Below, one piece after another: positions 45,135 through 57,814 of a stretch of 64,000 nucleotides of DNA. The notes under the pieces are model-generated. The model worked only from the letters and a program-made list of their open reading frames with translations, ran no database searches and was not told where the DNA came from. The translations under genes and the position numbers were made by a program. Every line of letters starts with the position of its first letter. The first letter of the stretch is position 1. This DNA comes from Beroe forskalii (lineage: Eukaryota > Ctenophora > Nuda > Beroida > Beroidae): the NCBI GenBank assembly GCA_011033025.1, contig WFMF01000041.1, positions 82,706 to 146,705 on the forward strand, in the 5' to 3' direction.

Positions 45135-45860
45135 CCTTAGTCAAGGCAACGCGCGCGCATAAAGAAAATGTCATGCTGCAGAAAAGGAAATTTGTTAGAG
45201 CTGCACGTGCATTAACTGCACATGACGTGCAGTTAATGCACGTGCAATCAATTTACGCGCATGACACTTGACAGGCAGTTCCAATCTACTTTTTTTTATT
45301 TAGCTCAATTTCTGCAAACTTTTGTACTGAATGGAGTTTGCCATGCACGGTTAAATGGGATTGTTGGACCGGGACAAATGATGAGAAAGAGGCCTAAAGC
45401 TGGGCCTCATTTAGATGGGTATACTATTCTAGTATTCTCTTATTAATATCGTGTCTTTCGTGTTTCTTTTTCTTAGTGAAGGCAACGCGCGCGCTTAAAG
45501 AAAACGTCATCCTGCAGAAATGGTAATTTGTTAAAGCTGAACGTGCAGGTTCAATATTGTGCGCGCAGCATGTCATTTCTTGAGATGCCTTTCTATTTGC
45601 TTGTCTCATGACACTTTTGGTTGATATCTTTTGATGCACTAAAAAATTGGTCCGTCATAACATGGAAATGTCGACAGATCAGGTAACAGAAGTAATCTGT
45701 AGGCTGTGTCAGCTCTGAGAATATTCTATTTTCTGTCTCGTGTCAAGCAACGCGCACACTGAAATATACACGATGCACGTGCAGATAACGTACGCGTAAT
45801 ATGCATTTCCAATGTTGCTGTTTCAGTTTCGTTATGTACAAAAGTTTTTGCTGCGGTTAA
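45135..45860. repeat. Three diverged copies of a CACGTGCA / GCGCGC module
   Basis: Copies at about 45138-45360, 45470-45620 and 45735-45870 share CAAGCAACGCGC or GAAGGCAACGCGCGCG, then AAAGAAAA, then GCACGTGCA, and (first and third) GTTAAATGG. A related pair lies at 50188-50402. This is a decayed dispersed family of unknown class. Confidence 0.6.
45202..45246. repeat. Perfect 20-bp palindromic stem
   Basis: TGCACGTGCATTAACTGCAC (45202-45221) pairs perfectly with 45227-45246 across the 5-base loop ATGAC. It contains two CACGTG E-boxes. It would extrude as a cruciform or fold as a hairpin RNA. Confidence 0.9.
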
Positions 45861-45969
45861 ATGGAATTTCCAAAAAAATGTTCCTTGAAAGCTTTGATTT
45901 CATCCAACAAGGTAAGGGAGTGGCAAGTGTTTTTGCCTGCTCTGTTGGTGTGCTAGTAATAGCAATTGG

Positions 45970-46015
45970 TATTTTTATCTACAAACTATGGTACAGAAGT
46001 GCTGTAATCTGTTTA
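45970..46015 (+). repeat. Dispersed motif family, plus-strand copy
   Basis: TTTTTATCTACAAACTATGG followed by TACAGAAGTGCTGTAATCTG, ending near CCAAGTC. Confidence 0.5.
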
Positions 46016-46033
46016 CCAAGTCTTTATAGTTAG

Positions 46034-46820
46034 TAAGAAAAAATAATAAAAGGAGTACCCGGCACTCCAGGACTCCCTCCCACTTCCACCAAACTTCTAT
46101 TGAGAAGTGGTGGAAACGCTGGAAATACTGTCCTTCCATCCCCTCCAGATCATTGACCCTCAAAGATATTAAAGAGAGGTCTAAATCTTATCCGGAGATC
46201 CGTTCCGATAGCCAGAGACTGCGTGCAGTGTCCACGCCACGTGACGTCATAGAAACTGCAGTGCGGGTAGTGATAGTGACGTGTACTGAAGAGTCTACCT
46301 CGACTGAGGGAGCAATATATAATATGTAAAGAGTTCGAGAGATGGTGGATAAAGAGCGATTGTATATTATCTTTCCTAAACAAGGGCTACTTTAGTCTAT
46401 TATCTGCCATTCTTTTTCTTTGTTTACAACATATTAGAATATGTTAAGCACGAGTTTTAGTATATATAATATTCCCTCCCTATATATACTATATATTTTA
46501 TCTATATATCTATATATATATACACCATATCATACAGAACGTATGTGATATAGGGAGTAGTTTGCCTGCTCTAAATGTAGTGAAAATCTAATGATTTCTC
46601 CTATTACTTACCTTTTGCCTGCTCTAAACTCCCAGAATCAATTATAAAACGCCTGAGTAGCTCGTGAAGTTCGTGTAATTGTGCCTAACTTCCTCTTATT
46701 TTTTATGTAATCTCATTTTCATATGAACACAGCCGTAGTTAGCCTGCTATCTTAGCCCCTCTTCCCTCCACACGCAATACTCAGTGTTTTCTCTATGCTA
46801 ATCCCTCAATAATGTGATCC
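46034..46820. other. Unique sequence, no gene recognised
   Basis: Contains a TA-rich microsatellite (about 46455-46525) and a CACGTGACGTCA composite of an E-box and a CRE near 46237. No open frame with a recognisable motif. Confidence 0.5.
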
Positions 46821-46965
46821 ATTCCTGTGGGTCACATGACACATTCCTGTGGGTCACATGACACATTCCTGTGGGTCACATGACACATTTCTGTGGGTCA
46901 CATGACACATTTCTGTGGTCCACTTGACACATTTCTGTGGGTCATATGACACAATTCTGTCTCAC
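46821..46965. repeat. 22-bp tandem repeat (~6 copies)
   Basis: The unit contains ATTCCTGTGGGTCACATGAC. The last two copies are diverged (ATTTCTGTGGTCCACTTGAC). Confidence 0.93.
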
Positions 46966-47261
46966 TCTTAATGTCTTGTCCCAATTGCAGATACCTGGCA
47001 AATAGTGATTAGTGAGTGTAAAGATTTTTCTGGAAATAGAACCTAAACCTGCGTGATCTGATTTCCTTGTCTAGCAGCAGCAGTCGCTTTCTGTGCCTTT
47101 GTCTATGGTTTTAGTCAATCTACAAACCACAGAACAGAAGTGCCGTGATTTGACCAGATCATATCAGCTGTGGAATGTCGGGTTGTAGAGATCAGGTCTA
47201 TTGATTTGTATGACGTAAATACCAGTGGTTCATATTCTGTGTTTTCCGTGTCGCCAAAGTG
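46966..47261. other. Short spacer with one dispersed-motif copy
   Basis: The motif TAGTCAATCTACAAACCACA followed by GAACAGAAGTGCCGTGATTTG lies at 47112-47153. Nothing else recognised. Confidence 0.5.
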
Positions 47262-49735
47262 CTACTCCTCCCCCTCCAAATTACTACCCCCTCCAAATTA
47301 CTACCCCCTCCAAATTACTACCCCCTTCAAATTACTGCCCCCTTCAAATTACTACTACCCTCCAAATTTCTACTACCCCTCCAAATTACACCCCTCCAAA
47401 TTACTACCCCTCCAAATTACTACCCTCCAAATTACTACCCCCTCCAAACACCCCTCCAAATTACTACCCCTCCAAATTACCCCTCCAAATTACACCCCTC
47501 CAAATTACTACCCCCTCCAAATTACTACCCTCCAACACAAATTACTACCCCTCCAAATTACTACCCTCCAAATTACTACCCCTCCAAATTACTACCCCCT
47601 CCAAATTACTACCCCCTCCAAATTACTACCCCTCCAAATTACTACCCCTCCAAATTACTACCCTCCAAATTACTGTGGGTCAAATTACTACTCAACCCCT
47701 CCAAATTACTACCCCTCCAAATTACGCCACCTCAAATTACTTTACCCTCCAAATTACTACCCCCTTCAAATTACTACCCCCTCCAAATTACTACCCTCCA
47801 AATTACTACCCCTCCAAATTCTGCCCCTCCAAATTACTACCCCTCCAAATTACCCCTCCAAATTACTACCCCTCCAAATTACCCTTTCCTGGGTTCCAAA
47901 TTACTACCCCTCCAAATTCTACCCCTCCAAATTTACCCCCCTCCAAATTACTACCCTCCAAATTACTGCTACCCCCTCCAAATGACACCCATTCCAAATG
48001 GGTACCTGACAAATTTCTACCCCCTCAAATCCAAATTACTACCCCCTCCAAATTACTACCCCTCCAAATTACTACCCCTCCAAATTACTACCCCTCAAAT
48101 TACTACCCCTCCAAATTACTACCCCTCCAAATTACTACCCCCTCCAAATTACTACCCCCTCAAATTACTACCCTTTCAAATTACCCCCTCCAAATACATT
48201 TCAAATTACTACCCCCCTTCCAAATTACTACCCCTTTCAAATTACACCCCCTCCAAATTACTTGGTCACATTACCCCCTCCAAAACCCTCCAAAACCCTA
48301 CCCCTTCCAAATTACTACCATTTCAAATTACTACCCCTCAAATTACTACATGACACATTACTACCCCCTTCCAAATTGCTACCCCTCCAAATTACTACCC
48401 CTCCAAATTACGCCCCCTGTGGTGCTACCCAAATTACTACCCCTTTCAAATTACTACGTTCCAAATTACTACCCCTCCAAATTACTGTCTCAACTCTACT
48501 GCCTTTTCCAAATTACTACCCCTCCAAAACCTCCAAATTACTACCCCTCCAAATTACTACCCCCTCCAAATTACTACCCCTCCAAATTGCTACCCCTCCA
48601 AATTTACACCCCTCCAAATTACTACCCCTCCAAATTACTACCCCCTTTCAAATTACTACCCCCTCCAAATTACTACCCCCTCCAAATTACTACCCCCTTC
48701 CAAATTACTACCACCTTCAAATTACTACCCCCTTCCAAATTACTACCCCCTCCAAATTACTACCCTCCAAATTACCAAAATTACTACCCCTCCAAATTAC
48801 TACCCCTCCAAATTACTACCCCTCAAATTCTACCCCTCAAATTACTACCCCTCCAAATTACTACCCCCTCCAAATTACTACCCCCTCCAAATTACTACCC
48901 CCTTCAAATTACTACCCCCCTACCCCTCCAAATTACTACCCCTCCAAATTGTACCTCCAAATTACCCCCTCAAATTACTAGCCTCCAAATTACTACCCCT
49001 CCAAATTACTCCAAATTACTACCCCTCCAAATTACTACCCCTCCAAATTACTACCCCTCCAAATTACTACCCCCTCCAAATTACTACCCCTCCAAATTGC
49101 CTCCAAATTACCCCCTCCAAATTACTACCCCCTCCAAATTACTACCCCTCCAAATTACTACCCCCTCCAAATTACTACCCCTCCAAATTACTACCCCTTC
49201 AAATTACTACCCCTCCAAATTACTACCCCTCCAAATTACTACACCTCCAAATTACTACCTCCAAACTACCCCTCCAAATTACTACCCCCCAAATTATTAC
49301 CCCTCCAAATTACTACCCCTCCAAATTACTAACCCTTCAAATTACTTCCCCTCCAAATTACTACCTCCAAATTACTACCCCTCAAATTACTACCCCTCCA
49401 AATTACTTTCACCCCCTCCAAATTACTACCCCTCCAAATTACTACCCCTTCAAATTACTACCCCTCAAATTACTACCCTCCAAATTACTACCCCCTTCAA
49501 ATTACTACCCCCCTCCAAATTACCGCTACCCCCTCCAAATTACTACCCCCTCCAAATTACTACCCCTCCAAATTACTACCCCCTCCAAATTACTACCCCC
49601 TCCAAATTACTACCCCCTCCAAATTACTACCCCCTCCAAATTACTACCCCCTCCAAATTACTACCCCTCCAAATTACTACCCCCTCCAAATTACTACCCC
49701 CTCCAAATTACTACCCCCTCCAAATTACTACCCAG
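47262..49735. repeat. 2.5-kb irregular 14-16-bp minisatellite (~155 copies)
   Basis: The unit is CCCCTCCAAATTACTA with variable C-run length, so period and frame drift. The array contains inserted scraps that match neighbouring sequence, such as GTGGGTCAAATTACT (~47677), TTGGTCACATTA (~48261) and CATGACACATTA (~48348). These resemble the GTGGGTCACATGACACATT repeat just to the left (46821-46965). The unit lacks stops in the plus frames, which yields an artefactual Pro/Lys/Leu/Tyr frame of 843 codons. Confidence 0.97.
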
Positions 49736-50300
49736 CCCCTCCTCCCCTGTAGTTAAATAGGAAACTTATTGTCTAATTATAATTCCTTTCTTGTCCCCGG
49801 GGTTTTCTGCCTAACTCAATTTAGGGTCAGTGTTTTCCGTTGTTGGCAACAGTGCCCGTTCATCTGAAGTCTATATTCATTGCTAATAATTATCTCTTCA
49901 TATTATAGCATTATGCGTTGTGACATTCTATTGTTATGAGAGGTTTATTGTAATTCATTTCAATTCCAACTGAAATGAAGGACTTGTACATATATTCGAT
50001 TACTTATCCACGTACCCATCCAAAGTTTGTTAAAGCCGAATAGTTTTTGGAAATCTGGCCAATCATCGGCTTTGAAACTGTAGACTGCAGGGGTCCTGTA
50101 AATTTCAATTGAATTTCAATTAAAATTGTTCAAATAAATGTTTCAAAATCCGCCTCAAAATGGCTATTCGTGCATCTGTACATATAAATTGCACGTGCAG
50201 GTTTTGGAGTGCGCGCTCCACTTCTTAGGATGCCCTTTTGATAAGGTCACTTATATAATGACTGTTGTGTGGCGAACAGTGCAATGCTCCCTGAAATGCT
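49736..50300. other. Unique sequence, no gene recognised
   Basis: At 50188-50250 lies a fragment related to the CACGTGCA/GCGCGC modules at 45135-45860. Nothing else recognised. Confidence 0.45.
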
Positions 50301-50402
50301 GCTAGTGCGCGCCTGATTATGGTTGATATGAGTCTGCAGTCTGCACGTGCAGCTAGTGCGCGCCTGCTTATGGTTGATATGAGTCTGCAGTCTGCACGTG
50401 CA
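50301..50402. repeat. 51-bp tandem duplication
   Basis: Two copies starting GCTAGTGCGCGCCTG and ending CTGCACGTGCA, differing at one base (GATTATGG against GCTTATGG). It joins a GCGCGC and a CACGTG motif as in the 45-kb module. Confidence 0.93.
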
Positions 50403-53400
50403 GATCTGTAAATTTAGTAGTATTCGCACATTTGTTACTTGTTATTTGAATACGTTGTGTCTTTTGCAATTTGAAACTGATTCAAGGGAAACAATTTTAC
50501 TGAAATTACGATGGTGCCCCTTTTTAATTAAAGCATTCGCTATGAAGATAAAGAATTTCAATAGAAGAAGTGCTTTCAATTTATCTTCCTTTGTTTACTC
50601 AATAGTCATGAGTATAACATTCTTAAGGTCTGATACATATCAAAGCAGGTTTTTGTTGAATATCATAATAGCGCTAATAACCTCATCAATTATTGAAATA
50701 AAATCAGCATCTACTGTATATCTTGAACCTTACGAATTTCTTTCCATTCAAGTTCTTATATTAGTGGCTCTAGCTGCTACTTTTGGTTACCTTAACCGCT
50801 TATAGGGGCTTCTCATCAATTCTTTGTCTTTGAATTCTCGAGCGTTTTGCCACGGATAGCGCTAGTAGGATACGGCTAAACTTCTCGAAAATTTCTCGAA
50901 AATTTCTCGAAAAATTGCGCTATAATCACCCAAGAATTCTGTTCTTCCCTCTCGAGTAAATTGAGATCTCAGTTATTCTCACCACTGTACGTGTGCTAAA
51001 TCTCAAGTGACCCACCTCTTAGACTCTGCATGCGAAGTTCATGTTAAAAAGCCTTCAGTTAACTACAGAGCTGCACTGCTGAGCTGTAAATACAATAAAA
51101 TTTAAGGGCGCTACGTTACCGGGCGTCACCATTCAGGTTCAGTTCACATCATTGTAACAAGAGTGTCTTCCAATCTGACTATTGAATTGGGATAATTTCT
51201 AAATCTGTTGGCTTTGAATGCTGAAAACGATTCAGCAACTTGTTACTCTGGAACTAACAGGACTTGCTGATTTTTTATTAGCCCCTTGAATGGATTCCAA
51301 GGGAGTAAACGAGGTTAACTCTTATACAATAAGTAAGAGCTGATAGGGTGAGGGTGGGGTGAGGGTTTGGTTAGATGTTTGGGTGATAGGAAGAGAGTGA
51401 TGTTGAGGACACTTCAACCAATACCGGCTCTAGTTGAGAGGGCTATGTCAACCTGTCCATATCTTATAGTTGAGAAGGCTAGTCAAACCTGTCCATATCT
51501 TCCTCCTTTTCTTGTCTTCTGACTCCGGGCTTCTTGGAGTGCCATTTCATTCAGCTACATCCACTTAATTACATGGGGCAGTGATACAGTAACGGTTTCT
51601 GCCAAAATGAGATGGTGGTTAACTTATCACTTGCTTAGCTTTCTGGATTTTTAGCCTGCTGGGTTAGCATCTTCGTTTGTTCGTTATCCTATGATACAAC
51701 ATATCCAAACACGATATATATATCCATGAGGGATATGCTATCCCTCGCAGTGCATTATTTCTAGAAGTGATTAAGCTTTGTCCGAGAGACATTTAACTGT
51801 TTAAATATCATGAATATCTCTCATATGACGACATGATATCCACAATAGGATATGTAGAATATGAAGAGATATGTTTCGAGAAGACGAACCTTGAGGCACT
51901 TCCCTCTTCCCTTCCACTCATTATATCCAGCAGAGCTCTGGTTATATGAGGGATATGTGGGTAGGATATGTGTACTGCCAACTTCCCCTACTCTCACTGG
52001 ATACTCGGTCTTTATATCCCGAGTGTCCGACTCTCGGGAGACTCCAAGGTACACCTCCTCTCGCCATTGGAAAGGGAAACTTTCCCATTTTCTGGGAAAT
52101 ATGAAAAGGCGTGGGTTTAGTGTTATTATTTGGGCTATTTATGTGTTTATACTTCATATGTTATCCATGAGAAGGATATTCCTTCCACCTTCATATTATG
52201 TTCTCTATTTTACTCCTCATATATCTGCCGGTAGTAGCAGTCCTAGGAGAGGAAAATGCTTTTTCAGACCAATTTTTCATTAATTTTTCTGAAAAGCAAG
52301 CTTATTTCATCAAATATTCCAAAGTATTGAAGCCCACAATTTTTGCCTATTTCCAACAAGAGTCGCAGGGCAAGTCTCCTGTGATATATACTGATGCAAT
52401 ATGCATATTCATTCTCATTTCTATTCAATGTGTTACACTTCAAGCCTCCAACATATTATTGTTATGTTGTATGACTTTCAAGGCATAATTGATTATTCAG
52501 AAAATAACAAGAAAAAGATAGCGCCCTTCACCGAGAAAGGCCCGTGACGGGAGAGCTATTCTCTCTTATTCAGCTGTGAGTCCCCGTGGACCAGTGAGTA
52601 GTTCAAGGCACGCTCCATGGATGACATAATATCGCGCAGCCGGGTGCAAGTTGCAGGATCCGTTCCCTCATCAAATGCACTGTTTTGATTTCAGAAGTTA
52701 CTTGCAGGTAGACGGTTATTTGCGCGCGCTGCAGAGTTTTTTCTCTGTCTGTTAGGGGTCATTCACATAATACTATTACGTAATCAGCCGAGGGGGGGGG
52801 GCGCAGGGGGTTTCAAATAATCACGTTTGCAAAATGATGACATTTGATTCATTTCTTTCTGTTTTCGTTTCTACTCTGTATGTTTGCTTTGTACGTGTGC
52901 TCATTTCTTCTTCTAGATTCACGGATGTGACTCCAAACTGACTGTGCAGCAACATTGCTCTGCGATAGCCTCGAAAGTGGCTATGGGCATCAATTTTCGC
53001 ATCACGAATTATCATAAGATGTCTTTGATTCTGCTATCAATATTATATTCACATTTCACGCATATTGTTGTAGTTTTGTACGTTTCCTTTTAATCCCAAT
53101 ACTTTAGTCAAAATATTCTCGTAATTATTGCAATCATTGAAATGTTATTCACAGAGGGTCTTTGCATCATTATACCTTCAAGCCTACTAGACCACTATAA
53201 GTGTTAATCCCATGAGCCTTCAAACATGATATCATATCCCTCCAATGATAGAACATCTTTTGTAATTTTTCAAAATATTTTGAGACTTGCCAATCAATTT
53301 GGCAGCTACATGATAAGTCTCTCAACAGGCGATGAAGGGACCAGGATTCCGCCAGGATGGTAACATTGGTCGTTGGTACGCATATTTTGTGACTTTCAGG

Positions 53401-54180
53401 TATCATAGTGGTCTCACGACCGGTATAGAGCGACTTCAAACTATTATAGCAATACTATTATAGCAATACTTACTGTAACTTACAATAATACCGACATCAT
53501 AGTGCAGAACTTTTTTACTGTGGTATGTAAGTATGTCGATACTCTCACTGTTGTTGCGATGGTCTGGAGTTTGTAGACGAGATATACTATACATCTAGCT
53601 ATTGTGTCAAATGTTGGTATTATACACAAAGTGTGTTTCTCAACACAACCCCAGATTAGTCAGTTTTCACTGGTATCACTGTGGTAAGTGTTTGGCTAGC
53701 CATTGCCTAAAACATGTCATTAAATTAGACAAAAAGTGTAAAAGTGTAAACAATCAATGCTAAATGCTTGAAAATGTTGAGTCGACGCTCTCTATAATGG
53801 CAGTAATGATAATGGTTGGCCTAAATTATAGTCTAAATTAGAATTTTGACTGAATGTAAGATGTAAAAACAAGGCCAACTTTAGCTAGAGCAGTTTAGTT
53901 AACACGTAAGTGCAGGGCAGTGGTTCTTTTTCTACCAAAGTACCCATTATTTTACGTAGCAGTACCCGTTATTTCCTGTTCAGAATATTTCAACATAATT
54001 AGCGTGGTACCCAGGTAAACTTATGTTAACTGGGTAAACTAATGGTTTTAAACGGTCCTCGGGAACTCTAACCCCCTGCCCCACTACAGACTACACTTCC
54101 TCAATGTGGAGGGTATGAAAATGGTAGAACCCTTGCAGGGCTCCCGCTCTTAACATGGGCTGTTAGAAATCATCAGTCCG
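50403..54180. other. Unique sequence, no gene recognised
   Basis: A 135-codon open frame starts at 50398 and shows two hydrophobic segments but no family motif. At 50885-50915, TCTCGAAAATT repeats three times. 51198-51246 matches the arm of the 30-33-kb inverted structure. At 51700-52160, GGGATATG, GAAGGATATT and related motifs in both orientations suggest a small decayed foldback. At 52755-52815, AGGGGTCATTCACATAATAC and a run of ten G look like one end of a DNA element; the other end was not found. Confidence 0.45.
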
Positions 54181-54400
54181 CCATTCTAAACCATGATAAT
54201 GACGTCATCAACTCACCATTTTAAACCATGATAATGTCGTCATTAAATCCCCATTCTCAGCCATGATAATGATGTCATCAACTCACCATTCTTAACCATA
54301 ATTATGAAATCACCAATCCACCATTCTAAACCATAATTATGACATTACCAATTCACCATTCTAAACCATGATAATGTCGTCATCAAATGACCCTTCTCAA
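54181..54400. repeat. 35-bp diverged tandem repeat with CRE half-sites
   Basis: About six copies of a unit starting CCATTCTAAACCATGATAAT and continuing GACGTCATCAACTCA. Only the first copy keeps a full TGACGTCA. Others read TGTCGTCA, TGATGTCA or TGACATTA. Confidence 0.85.
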
Positions 54401-54425
54401 TCCTGACTGATGGTAGGTAACCGGG

Positions 54426-54783
54426 TCAGGGGTTGATATGCCCAGGTCTGGGGTTGATATGCCCAGGTTTGGGGTTGATATGCCCAGGTTTGGGGTTGAT
54501 ATGCCCAGGTTTGGGGTTGATATGCCCAGGTTTGGGGTTGATATGCCCAGGTTTGGGGTTGATATGCCCAGGTTTGGGGTTGATATACCCAGGTTTGGGG
54601 TTGATATGCCCAGGTTTGGGGTTGATATGCCCAGGTTTGGGGTTGATATGCCCAGGTTTGGGGTTGATATGCCCAGGTTTGGGGTTGATATGCCCAGGTT
54701 TGGGGTTGATATGCCCAGGTCAGGGGTTGATATGCCCAGGTTTGGGGTTGATATACCCAGGTTTGGGGTTGATATGCCCGGAG
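54426..54783. repeat. 21-bp minisatellite (~17 copies)
   Basis: The unit contains GGTTTGGGGTTGATATGCCC. First and fifteenth copies read GGTCTGGGG or GGTCAGGGG. Copies are nearly identical, indicating recent expansion. Seven-residue protein frames are open on the plus strand as a by-product. Confidence 0.96.
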
Positions 54784-55186
54784 GTTACTAACACCTGAAG
54801 TTACCTGGCATAACGTGAGCTATATAATATTCATCACTATAATATTCATATATACTCTTAGGTCATGTCTCTAGGTAGGGTGTCAACAGGCAATACAAGG
54901 AATGTCGCCGTTAACTCATGTTATATGTTATGTGAGTTATACAGCTAGCCGCCCTCTCTGACGGGGTTACCAGGGGTTACAGCGGTGTGCTGATGACGTC
55001 ACTCCCTCCACTGCTGGAGCACGGCCCGTGTTATGTTCTAAATATATATTATCCTGAATATTATATGTATATATGTGCTGAATACCCTGAGATATTATTC
55101 AAGTGCTATTTCAACCTTTTACCACTTGGCCTTTGCTGGTTTCCATGAAAATATGTTACATCTGTGTGTCCGGAGTGTTGTGTGAT
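54784..55186. other. Unique spacer, no gene recognised
   Basis: AT-rich with ATATATAT stretches near 55040-55075 and one GATGACGTCACTC site near 54991. Confidence 0.5.
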
Positions 55187-55945
55187 CGAGTGTGTGTACC
55201 GTCCTTTAACCGTCTCTCTTCTCACTGCTGTGTACCGTCCTATAACCGTCTCTCTTCTTCTCACTGCTGTGTACCGTCCTATAACCGTCTCTCTTCTCAC
55301 TGCTGTGTACCGTCCTATAACCGTCTCTCTTCTCACTGCTGTGTACCGTCCTATAACCGTCTCTCTTCTTCTCACTGCTGTGTACCGTCCTATAACCGTC
55401 TCTATTCTTCTCACTGCTGTGTACCGTCCTATAACCGTCTCTCTTCTTCTCACTGCTGTGTACCGTCCTATAACCGTCTCTCTTCTTCTCTCTGCTGTGT
55501 ACCGTCCTATAACCGTCTCTCTTCTCACTGCTGTGTACCGTCCTATAACCGTCTCTCTTCTTCTCACTGCTGTGTACCGTCCTATAACCGTCTCTATTCT
55601 TCTCACTGCTGTGTACCGTCCTATAACCGTCTCTCTTCTTCTCACTGCTGTGTACCGTCCTATAACCGTCTCTCTTCTTCTCTCTGCTGTGTACCGTCCT
55701 ATAACCGTCTCTCTTCTTCTCACTGCTGTGTACCGTCCTATAACCGTCTCTCTTCTTCTCTCTGCTGTGTACCGTCCTATAACCGTCTCTCTTCTTCTCT
55801 CTGCTGTGTACCGTCCTATAACCGTCTCTCTGCTTTGTACCGTCCTATAACCGTCTCTTCTTCTCACTGCTGTGTACCGTCCTTTAACCGCCTCTCTTCT
55901 TCTCACTGCTGTGTACCGTCCTATAACCGTCTCTCTTCTTCTCAT
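55187..55945. repeat. 36/39-bp minisatellite (~20 copies)
   Basis: The unit contains CTGCTGTGTACCGTCCTATA and ACCGTCTCTCTTCTTCTCA. Some copies lack one TTC, giving 36 bp. The order of the variants (CTATTCTTC, CTCTCTGCTG) between about 55400-55500 and 55590-55690 repeats, which shows a block duplication of roughly 190 bp. Both unit sizes are multiples of three, so ~285-300-codon frames run on both strands. Confidence 0.96.
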
Positions 55946-56370
55946 GATCCTTTGGCCTAACAAACCCCTGACAAACCTTATCAACCCCTTCAATCCCCGG
56001 AAAAACCCCATCGACCACATGACAAACCCTTTCTACCCACACAAACCTCATCACCCCTGAAACCAATCATGAACTACCTATTCTCAGTACTCCTTCTCCA
56101 CATTCAAACACTGTTCTCACACAGTTCCCTGATGTTGACAGTGAGGCATATGACTTGCTAGTTAAATTATATGCTGAAAATCCAATTCCCCTCCTGTCCC
56201 CTGAGCTAGCCCGTCGTTAGCCTTTCACCGATAATCCTATATAAATCTGCTATTTCTGTCGTGGTTGCCGTGGGTTTTATTACATTGTTGATTGGATTTA
56301 CGGGGATTGGTGTGGTACAATTCAAGTTCTAATAGTCCGTTGTGATCGTTACCCCCTCCCAGGGGCCTGT

Positions 56371-56482
56371 ATCAGGTGCTTTATTCAATACGTGACCTTA
56401 TTCACTGCAGACCTAAGAAGTGAAATCAGGTGTTTTATTCAATACGTGCTCACTGCAGACCTGGAAGTGAAATCACCTGACA
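56371..56482. repeat. 54-bp imperfect tandem duplication
   Basis: Both copies carry TTTATTCAATACGTG, TCACTGCAGACCT and GAAGTGAAATCA, starting at ATCAGGTG. The second has lost six bases after CGTG. Confidence 0.85.
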
Positions 56483-57777
56483 CTGTGTCGGAAGCAGTCC
56501 ATGCAATCCCAGTTAAACTTATCCTTTTATAGCTCGTAGATTAATTCAGCTCTTATCACAATCCTGATCATGGCTGAAGCCTCTTATTTGACAGAAGTCC
56601 TTGTATTTGACAACAGATCAACTGACAAGACTGTACAGTCACTGTTCAAAAAGAAAAGTGATTTCGCTTTTTTGGCTCTTTTTACCGCGGTAAATTTCAA
56701 CTTTGAGCGATCACTGTGTGGAACTGAAAAATAGCAGCACCTTGATTGTTTCTGATATCATTAGACTCATCATTGCTCTGTGTAACAGTAAAAAAATTTC
56801 TTAAATTTGCCTTGATATAAGCGAGTTAGGTCCATTTTAAGGTGGGTACTTGAAATTTCCAGGTTGAGTTACAGAAAATGCGATATCTTCTACAATTTTC
56901 AATATTTTTCGGTAATTCAAACTGCATTTGAAAGCTCATAGATGTGGCTTGATGCTGCCACAATCTCAGGGGAATTGCTCGAGAAATGAAAATGTTGCAG
57001 TCCTGCAACTTCAGAAATTTTTAAGAAAATTTTGAGAAAAATGGAATTACCTGTAAAACGCCTTACTCCTTCATAAATCTTGCATTTCAAAAACACATAC
57101 CCAACTTTGACGTTTGAATACTTTTTATGTTTTTTGACCGGTGTAAAATAATCCATATCACTTAAAAATTCAGACTTTCTCGGTTCTAATGCTATTTGAT
57201 TTTTTGGAATCGACCAATCCTATCAAAAGTTATGAGCATTTGAACGATTGAAATTTTACAGTAGTTTCAGCTGAAATTCGCAAAATCACTTTTCTTTTTG
57301 GACATTGTCTGTATACTGTAATTCAGAAACACCCATTTTGATTGCAGAGCATCATATTAGCTGCAAAATGGTTCTTCTCGTGAACCCTTAGCAAGAAATA
57401 GAGAATGGAAATTGTAGGCATAGTAGAATGTTACTGAATACTCATCTTTTCAAAAATTTGTGAAGTTCCGGTTGTTGGCAATTCTTTAGAATCGCATCAA
57501 TAAACACGTGCAGACTGACTGACGAACTGCATAGTAATAATTAACTGGAACGTAGTGCGAATTCATTACAAGGATCGATCAGCCAATGAAATGTATAAGT
57601 TTGTCCATTTCCTCAACATAGCTATAGCTGTCCTGAACCATAGGAAAAATCCACCAAATATTGAACCTGAATTTATTTCACATCACTTCATATTATCATG
57701 ATTGGGTAATTTCTTTATCTATCATAATTTACTACCAGTTTTACATAGTAAGTCGAAAGCATTGGTTTTGAGCAAGT

Positions 57778-57814
57778 GCAAACAATCAATCACTATTGGT
57801 GATTGATTGTTTGC
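57778..57814. repeat. Perfect 16-bp hairpin
   Basis: GCAAACAATCAATCAC pairs with GTGATTGATTGTTTGC around the loop TATTG. No T-run follows on either strand, so a terminator reading is not supported. Confidence 0.9.

Noticed and set aside
45812-46033. 73-codon frame with one good transmembrane-like segment
   Set aside because: It is short, begins inside a dispersed repeat module and ends in a dispersed motif copy. No family match or splice context that I can see.
47225-49756. 843-codon open frame rich in Pro, Tyr, Lys, Leu
   Set aside because: It is the translation of an irregular CCCCTCCAAATTACTA array. All three plus frames share the same open stretches and the period drifts, which a selected protein would not tolerate.
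50398-50805. 135-codon frame with two hydrophobic segments
   Set aside because: Starts in the last bases of a 51-bp tandem repeat. AT-rich composition can produce hydrophobic frames of this length by chance. No motif recognised.
54426-54783. Regular repeats that could be mistaken for a CRISPR array
   Set aside because: Units are contiguous with no variable spacers, and the DNA is clearly eukaryotic.
55103-56020. 285- and 304-codon frames on opposite strands
   Set aside because: By-products of the 36/39-bp array. Open on both strands over the same bases.
57778-57814. Rho-independent-type terminator
   Set aside because: The hairpin is perfect, but there is no T-run and the context is eukaryotic.
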